A stretch of DNA of 64,000 nt from Isoetes taiwanensis (lineage: Eukaryota > Streptophyta > Lycopodiopsida > Isoetales > Isoetaceae). The number at the start of each line of letters is the position of its first letter. Position 1 is the stretch's first letter. This document shows positions 57,905 to 64,000 of this stretch, piece after piece. The translations under genes were made by a program, and so were the position numbers. Below the pieces are notes generated by a model, which was not told where the DNA came from, did not search any database, and was given only the letters and a program-made list of their open reading frames with translations. The stretch lies in NCBI GenBank assembly GCA_021234155.1, contig JAJEKV010000035.1, forward strand, positions 2,294,001-2,358,000, given 5' to 3'.

Positions 57905-57990
57905 CTGTAAAAACTACAAGTACATATTTTGGACTGGCCACTACTCTTTGATCATGGCATGGACATATCCTACTCTAGCATAGAAAACTA
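57905..57990 (+). repeat. Dispersed repeat block c, partial copy
   Basis: CTGTAAAAACTACAAGTAC through ATCCTACTCTAGC matches about 1967-2040 and 5200-5280. Confidence 0.75.
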
Positions 57991-58008
57991 TTTATAACAA
58001 GGTGCTGC

Positions 58009-58030
58009 GCACGGAGGGTTGCCCTCCGTG
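58009..58030. repeat. Perfect short hairpin
   Basis: CACGGAGGG-TTG-CCCTCCGTG, a 9-bp stem. It lies next to AACAAGGTGCTGCG and could be another Helitron-type terminal hairpin, but no CTRR end is present at the right distance. Confidence 0.5.
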
Positions 58031-58521
58031 ACCCAAAGGTGAAGTGGCTTAAATCATACTTCAAAGTCATGTTTTCACAATCAATCAATATTGCTACTTC
58101 AAAACAATACAATATTTGATACTTGATTCTTGTTTTCAACAAGAATTTCATCCTTGATCCCTAAAATATTATTCTAGATATAGAAAGGGCCAGAGTCCTA
58201 TCACGCTATTCCATAACTCAACATTGCTTTGAGCACATACAATATTTTATTCAACTCAATGTCTCAACCTCAACCATTTAAAGTGATTAAGAGAAATGAC
58301 AAACAAAACCTTTTGACTTAAATATGCATATTCGAGTTAACATCATTTGTGTTCAAATTGTCTATTTGAGATGTTGCTCTATTAATGCTTTCAATTTTAA
58401 ACACCGATTTTGTATTAAATAGACACGTGAATATATTGTTGCTATCATGGCAATGATATGGATTTAAGTTTGTGGCGTTTACAAAATAATTTGGCCCAAA
58501 CTGTTCTTGTGTCAATCATTA

Positions 58522-58550
58522 CTAGAAACGTGTGCCCGGCAATGCCGGGC
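58522..58550 (-). mobile_element. Helitron-like 3' terminus, minus orientation
   Basis: Same hairpin and ACACGTTT spacer as the 57475 terminus, ending in CTAG. It is a second member of the same subfamily 1.05 kb away in the same orientation. Confidence 0.65.
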
Positions 58551-58891
58551 ATCAATCGTTGTGGGCGCTTTACTCAGTTTGTGGAAGTGCATATAGATGT
58601 ATGATCCTAAGAAGTGTGTTGAAAAAATGGACATTTAGATTAAGAAATTAAGTAGGAACAAATGGAATGTTCAAAAGTGTTATTTGGAGATGTTTTATAA
58701 AGGGTGTAAAATGGAATCTCATAACCATCAGCAAATAAAAATGTTCATCACTGCATTATATAAGTCAACATGTTCTATGTCATTGTGCATCCTCTTTGCT
58801 AAAGGTTGTAAAGGCTTTAATGTCAATATATACACATTGTGTAGGAGCAATATCCTTGTTCGTCCTTAGATCCACCATCGTAGTCAATGTA

Positions 58892-59049
58892 TTGGGGAAT
58901 GGAAGGGAGGAGCCCCTTTCCGGTTTGGAAGGGGGCCCCCCGACCGGCGGCAGCCGGGAGGGGGTCCCTTTCAAACCGGAAAGGGGCGACCCCCTTCCAT
59001 TGCCGCCCCCTTCCAAACCGGAAAGGGGCTCCCCCCTTCCATTCCCCAA
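58892..59049. repeat. GC-rich foldback
   Basis: Arms of 44 bp (58892-58935 and 59006-59049), nearly perfect inverted repeats beginning TTGGGGAATGGAAGGG. The centre holds further copies of the GGTTTGGAAGGGGG / CCGGAAAGGGG motif. The outer ends look like a small inverted-repeat transposon or a stable RNA stem. A 151-codon frame crossing it is open mainly because of the repeated motif. Confidence 0.8.
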
Positions 59050-62000
59050 CAAAATGGAAGTTGGGAGCTGGGTTCTTGTTTCTGCAAGAATCGAAGCAGA
59101 TAGGCTTCGATTTCTGGTGGATGAAGCATTAGCAGATAAAGGCTTCGATTTCTGGTGGAGTAAGCATGAGGATTTGGAAAGGCTTGAGATTTTCGTCCAA
59201 AAGGCTCCGCCCAACTTGAAAAACAGGGGATTTGAAGCTGCAAATGACTAAATCTGTATGATTCTTGGACTTTCTAAAGGATTGCAGAGCATTGGGCGCC
59301 GGATTAAGCAGTAGCAGTAGCAGTAGCGCCGGATTAAGCAGTAGCAGAGCTTCAAAATCCGGTTTGCCACTTCAACTCAACCGATCATCTGTGATTCTGT
59401 GGATGCCCACGTTTCTTTCTGCATTATCTCTCTAATTCAACCTCTGTACTCCTCTGTTAATTCTGCCCTGGCCGATTCAATTCAAGATGAATCCGGCATG
59501 AGGATTAGGAAGGCAGAGGGGTAATAGAAACGACAAAGCCAAAAGATTTTCATCCAAAAGGCTGAAGCCAACTTGAGAAACAGGGGATTTTGAAGACAAG
59601 ACGCTATTCTACTGTCAACGAGCATCAGAAGCCAGCTGAAATGATGTGCGATAAGATTGAATCGTTCTCTGTAAAAAATATTAAAGATCGTCCCATTTTA
59701 CCAGGGATTGAATTTGCTTGTCACGCAGATATGAAGCCTGCATGTAGGGATGAAGCAGAGTGCGCAGTAGCAGAGTGCCGGATTGTTCATCCGGTTTTGC
59801 CGGTTTCTTCTTACCAGATGAGCGGAAAGCTCGTCCTAACTTCCATTCCGCGGTGGAATTGTTGACACGTGGCACAACCAAAATGAATTCCAGCGACCAA
59901 CTTCCATTTTGTAAAAGTGAAAGATGAGGCGTCATTGCCACATTACCTTGAATTGGTACCTATAACATATATCCCTATATGGGTGAAACCCCTTGCGACA
60001 AAGAGGAACTCTATGAAGGCACTCCTACAGCAACATTCAATTGTGAGGACAAAATGCAAGGGAAGATTGCATTTGAGTGTTATCGAATCCAAAACCATTA
60101 TGAGTGACAAACTGATGTTTGAAGAAAAATACGCAACACCATTGCCACCAATGTGTTGCATATTTGCTTAGTTCTATGTTCAACCTCTGTAATTGTGTAT
60201 TTTATATAAATTGGATCAGATATGTCTTTTATGCTCATTCTATTCCAAAGATCACATATTAGGGATTGTTGTGTATCTACTTGTATTTGATTCAAATATA
60301 TATACTCTACCTTTTCTTGTTATTCCATTACTAACCATTTAAAGCTTAGCACCAATTTTCAATATAACTAATAGGCTGTATGAAGCCCAGCAACGTTCTC
60401 CCAGCTCTCCCACATGCTATAACATGTGATTTGTCATGCATGTTTAGCAAGTTCTCTATTCTATTTATAGGGAGTTGAACCCAATTGCATATCCTCATCG
60501 CATAAACTATAAGTTAGAGAAAGTGGATTCTGATTTGCTTAGTGTAATTGGGCCTCCATTGACTTAACTGGTAACAAAATGAAAATATCAATGGATCCCA
60601 CAATAAACAGCTGCAGCAAATGTACGAAAAATAATACAGTCTGCTGTGGGATTCACATGAGGCCTTTTTCAGCGGTTTATTTTGGGCGGTTTTCTTCTTG
60701 CGCTGCAGCAGGCTGCAAGTTCTATTCACATGGCCGATGAAGATTGAGGGAAAAACCCATGGTAAATCTCCTCGTAGCGGTGCAGCAGTTGGTGTGGTTT
60801 GCAGCTACCTGTTGCAGCCGGCCCGCGTGCAGCAACACGCGTGGCGTCAAAATTTTTTGCATGGCTTCTACTTTGGGCGGACTGCAGTTGATGCTGCTGC
60901 TTTTTTTTCATCCCATGTGAACGGGCCATGCATGAATTAACCGGCTAACAAAGCAAGCTCAAAAATTGTAAGAAAAAATTGTAAGAAAAGATTTACCTGA
61001 AAGGATGGAAGCCCATACAGATTTGGAGCGGCCTTACCAACACACCAGGAGCAACACATTAGTACTTATTTTATATCTTCCCTTTAAGTCTACTTATTTT
61101 ATATCTTCCCTTTAAGTCATAAGCGAGATGTTGCAGTTGAGACGTCTTACATCATAATGATGTCGTAGGATCTTCCAGAGAATTCAGGAATGGTATCTTT
61201 TAGATAGGGGTAGATCGTTGATCATAGTTTCGATGAGGAGCCAGAGGAGGGCAGCTGAATAAACAACTACCAACTACCAACATGGAAGCCCATACATATT
61301 TGCAGGCATGTTTTACCAGCTGCATAAAGTAAAATAAAATAAGAGCGGATATGACCTGCGTAACAGATAGAAACATAAACAACAAATATAAATCAGGAAT
61401 GGAGCAGTGGCAAATAAATAATATTATGACTTACCCAGTATATTCTGCTTTGTGAAGCTCACATTGCACAATTCTAAAGCATATATTGAGCAAAAATAAG
61501 GAGGCTTAATGGTTCCTATGGTACTTGGGACTCCCTCTCAAAGCTGCATCACGTCAAACAACCATCATAAATCAGACTTACAAACACATCATTATAAATG
61601 ATTAGACATACCCAATCATTTCTATCAGGCACCTATTATCAACATCCATATGCATTCTCTAGCAAAGGCAAGCTGCATGTAACATTTCCTTCCGGATGCA
61701 TATATGTTGACACATCTCATCAAAACCGGTAGGAGCTTTTACCTCCTCTTATAATAGCTGGAGCTTTGCTTGAAGAAGCAAGCAACCACTGCTAGTCATG
61801 CCAAAGATAACGAAGCACCTGCTGCTAAGGTTTTCTATACATTAGTGCAAAATATCTAGTCCCATATCTTTGCGCATAGTTCTATGAAAGTTGTGAATGC
61901 ACTCTCAATTGCATAGTACTAATAGCCATCCTGTAAATAAAAGAGGTTGTTAATGGATAATCAACCATATTTAGAAACATGCTAATATATTATCCTCGAG

Positions 62001-62493
62001 CACGTTTTAGTATGATCATGAAGCATAATGCAAAATGTAGATATACATACTTTTCAGTGGCATCACAAAGCCAGTGAAACAATTTATCACAATTCAGCAT
62101 CCTACCATTTAGTAGAAGAATTATATGTACCTTGCATGTAATGAAAATTTGCTGCAAACCATGACGTGACTTGTAGTTTATAGCATGTAATTACTTCCTT
62201 AACTTCCTCTTCAAAAAAACAACCATCAGCCTGATCTAAACAACAATTCTGGCAACAAAAGATTCAATAAGTATAGAATGAAGATAAATGCTATCAAATG
62301 CTGTCCTTGCTTGACTAACCTCCAGCTTTAGTCCAACACCACCTTCAATGACAAACGCTTGATTAACCTGCATTCTATAGCTAAAAAAGGAGGTAATTGT
62401 TATCCATAATGCTAGCTAAGATAACTGGAAACTTGCATGCCATCACAAAACAATCAAATATGCAATAATACCTCAATAATAAATACCTCCTGA
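59050..62493. other. Intergenic DNA, no gene recognised
   Basis: Contains small tandem repeats at about 59103-59165 (GGCTTCGATTTCTGGTGGA twice) and 59308-59347 (GCGCCGGATTAAGCAGTAGC twice). The rest is AT-rich with short unrecognised frames. Confidence 0.45.
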
Positions 62494-62790
62494 TTATTTC
62501 TGCTTGGAATCGTTTAAGATTTGAGTTTGACGCATGGGGTTGGGCATAACTGGAAGCGGTTCAAAATCAGGCCTGTTTGGCGCTCTAGCCAGAGATGGTG
62601 ATTCATTGGAGGAGCAACTGCTGCTTGAAGAATACACAGCCGCTTCTTGAAGCCTAAACGACATCAAGCATTTCATGAGCTTTTCCAAAAGACCTAAAAA
62701 CACTGAAAATATGCAAATTTTTGCTCCCTTACCACGCCGCAAAACCTTGCATACCCTGAAAGATCTGACAGCAAACTCGAGCCATATCAA
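62494..62790 (-). other. 98-codon open frame, unrecognised
   Basis: Ser-rich C-terminal part (SSSSSCSSNESPSLARAP) after a basic, hydrophobic start. It is near the top of a possible minus-strand transcript, but no domain is recognised and the start codon is uncertain. Confidence 0.2.
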
Positions 62791-64000
62791 TCAAGCCGTG
62801 ATGCAGCAGACCTCTATCTTCATCCGCTCCTTTTCAAAAACGAAAAAAGAAAAAGGGAGCTTAAAAAAATGCACGAATCCAAAAGTTAACAGAAGAAAAC
62901 CTGAGACTCAAATCGAACTCCAGCATCAAGGTCTGATCCGTCCTTTTCTTCGCAAAATGCTTTCTTGAAATCCAGGCAGGTAAATTTGCACTGTTTTTAG
63001 CATCTGCATTTGCTACAAAAAAACTTTTAATATTGCTCTAACGTTCTTCTTCCAGATTCTTCTATGGTGGAGCTGTGGGATATGCCATACATCAACAGAG
63101 CATTATTTTTGCCATGTGCTCCAATAGGTGAGATTTTCTTGCAAGAGTGTAGCATCGATTTTCCAAATTTAAGCTCGCCTAAGATAAATGGGCCTCCTCT
63201 AATCTGCACTACAGTTATCATAGGCTACAGATGTTATTACTCCTCCATTCATTACAAAACGCAGAGGATGTTTCCAGTGGCATTTTTTCTCTCCTCGCCT
63301 CGGCAGTGGGCGGTGCATTGGGTAACGCACAAAAGGCTACCATTATGACTTAGGATCATCTTTTCTTTGTTAAATTTGAGGCAGCAGGTGGAACTCGGAG
63401 GAGAGCCGTCTGGCAATCGTCGCCACATTAATCAGCATTTTCGTTTCTAGAGGAATCATTGGAGCAGGTACATTTTCTTTGATGCAAGTTAACCCAGCTC
63501 AAGCAATCCATAAATTAATTCTGGGTAAGATGGTTCAAGGCCGTTTTTAAGCTCTATACTTGGTATATGCTGCTTGACGTTTTGCCTTCGTTGCAAAATT
63601 TTCCATGGAAAATCAGCCATGATATTGCTCAGCAAGCTGGCAAATTTGGGCAAGGAAGTTATTTAAAAGGTTTTCTTGCAGCTTTCATTAGTTTCGCATA
63701 CAGACATAAACGGGTATGGTATCGCAATCACAACTCTTATTCTATTAGACAAGCTCCAAAATCTACAGGATAATTAGATTTGGATGATGTTGTTATTTAA
63801 GTTTTAGCTGAGGTTTCGAGGTTTTGTAATTTCTTGCAAGGGTGTCATCAACGCTTGAGCTTCTCTGCTTAGGCCTATTTTTTAATGTGCTCAGTAAAAT
63901 GAGCATATTAAATGCATTTTATATTGATTCAGGCAGAAGCTTCTCTGGAAATGCTTGCTCCTGGGTTTTTTTCCTTTTCTAACTCCATTTTATGATCTCG
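62791..64000. other. Window end, unrecognised short ORFs
   Basis: Plus-strand frames at 63064-63348 (WDMPYINRALFLPCAPIGEI) and 63567-63773 (KISHDIAQQAGKFGQGSYLK) look more protein-like than random, but I recognise no family. They may be exons of a gene running off the window. Confidence 0.25.

Overview
The window looks like nuclear DNA from a land plant with a large, transposon-rich genome. The evidence is GT-AG introns, plant receptor-like kinase, COI1-like and ethylene-receptor-like gene remains, TTTAGGG-type telomere motifs in a retrotransposon LTR, and CACTA, Helitron, LINE and LTR elements. Because hevein (CBM18) domains occur both on a receptor kinase and on a GH18 chitinase, I lean towards a seed-free vascular plant such as a fern. 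The sequence does not prove that. No complete housekeeping gene is visible. Most of the window is repeats, transposons and decaying gene fragments.

Layout. 1-5.7 kb: three arrays of a 19-bp minisatellite set inside two copies of a dispersed repeat. 6.3-7.1 kb: a gene for a secreted protein with two hevein domains, followed directly by the C-terminal tail of a kinase whose body is missing. 8-14 kb: AT-rich non-coding DNA opening with a Helitron 3' end. 14.2-16.2 kb: a fourth, inverted minisatellite array cut by an LTR. 18.9-22.4 kb: a homopurine satellite split by a LINE. 22.4-26.7 kb: same-strand pseudogene fragments of a nodulin-like transporter (twice), a COI1-like jasmonate receptor and an ETR-like ethylene receptor. 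27.1-31.3 kb: a segment bounded by inverted repeats. 32.9-33.3 kb: a heat-shock-type promoter with no recognisable gene after it. 35.3-38.3 kb: a GH18 chitinase pseudogene with an inverted duplication of its own 5' region upstream. 42.7-52.3 kb: a hevein-domain receptor kinase gene on the minus strand, split by a CACTA element that in turn carries a nested, very young LTR retrotransposon. 52.4-64 kb: non-coding DNA with Helitron ends, a GC-rich foldback and a few unrecognised ORFs.

Main discovery. The kinase-bearing piece at 42716-44048 and the signal-peptide piece at 51787-51910 are two halves of one gene. Removing the element at 44049-51786 together with one copy of its flanking AAAG restores, in frame, a complete eight-cysteine hevein domain. 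The intact-looking gene at 6347 belongs to the same family: DNA just past its Ser-Pro linker aligns with the last part of the kinase. The window therefore holds three hevein-domain loci of two architectures (lectin receptor kinase, and chitinase), each caught at a different stage of rearrangement. The 5' flank of the kinase gene is homologous to the arms of the inverted duplication beside the chitinase, so the two loci share upstream sequence.
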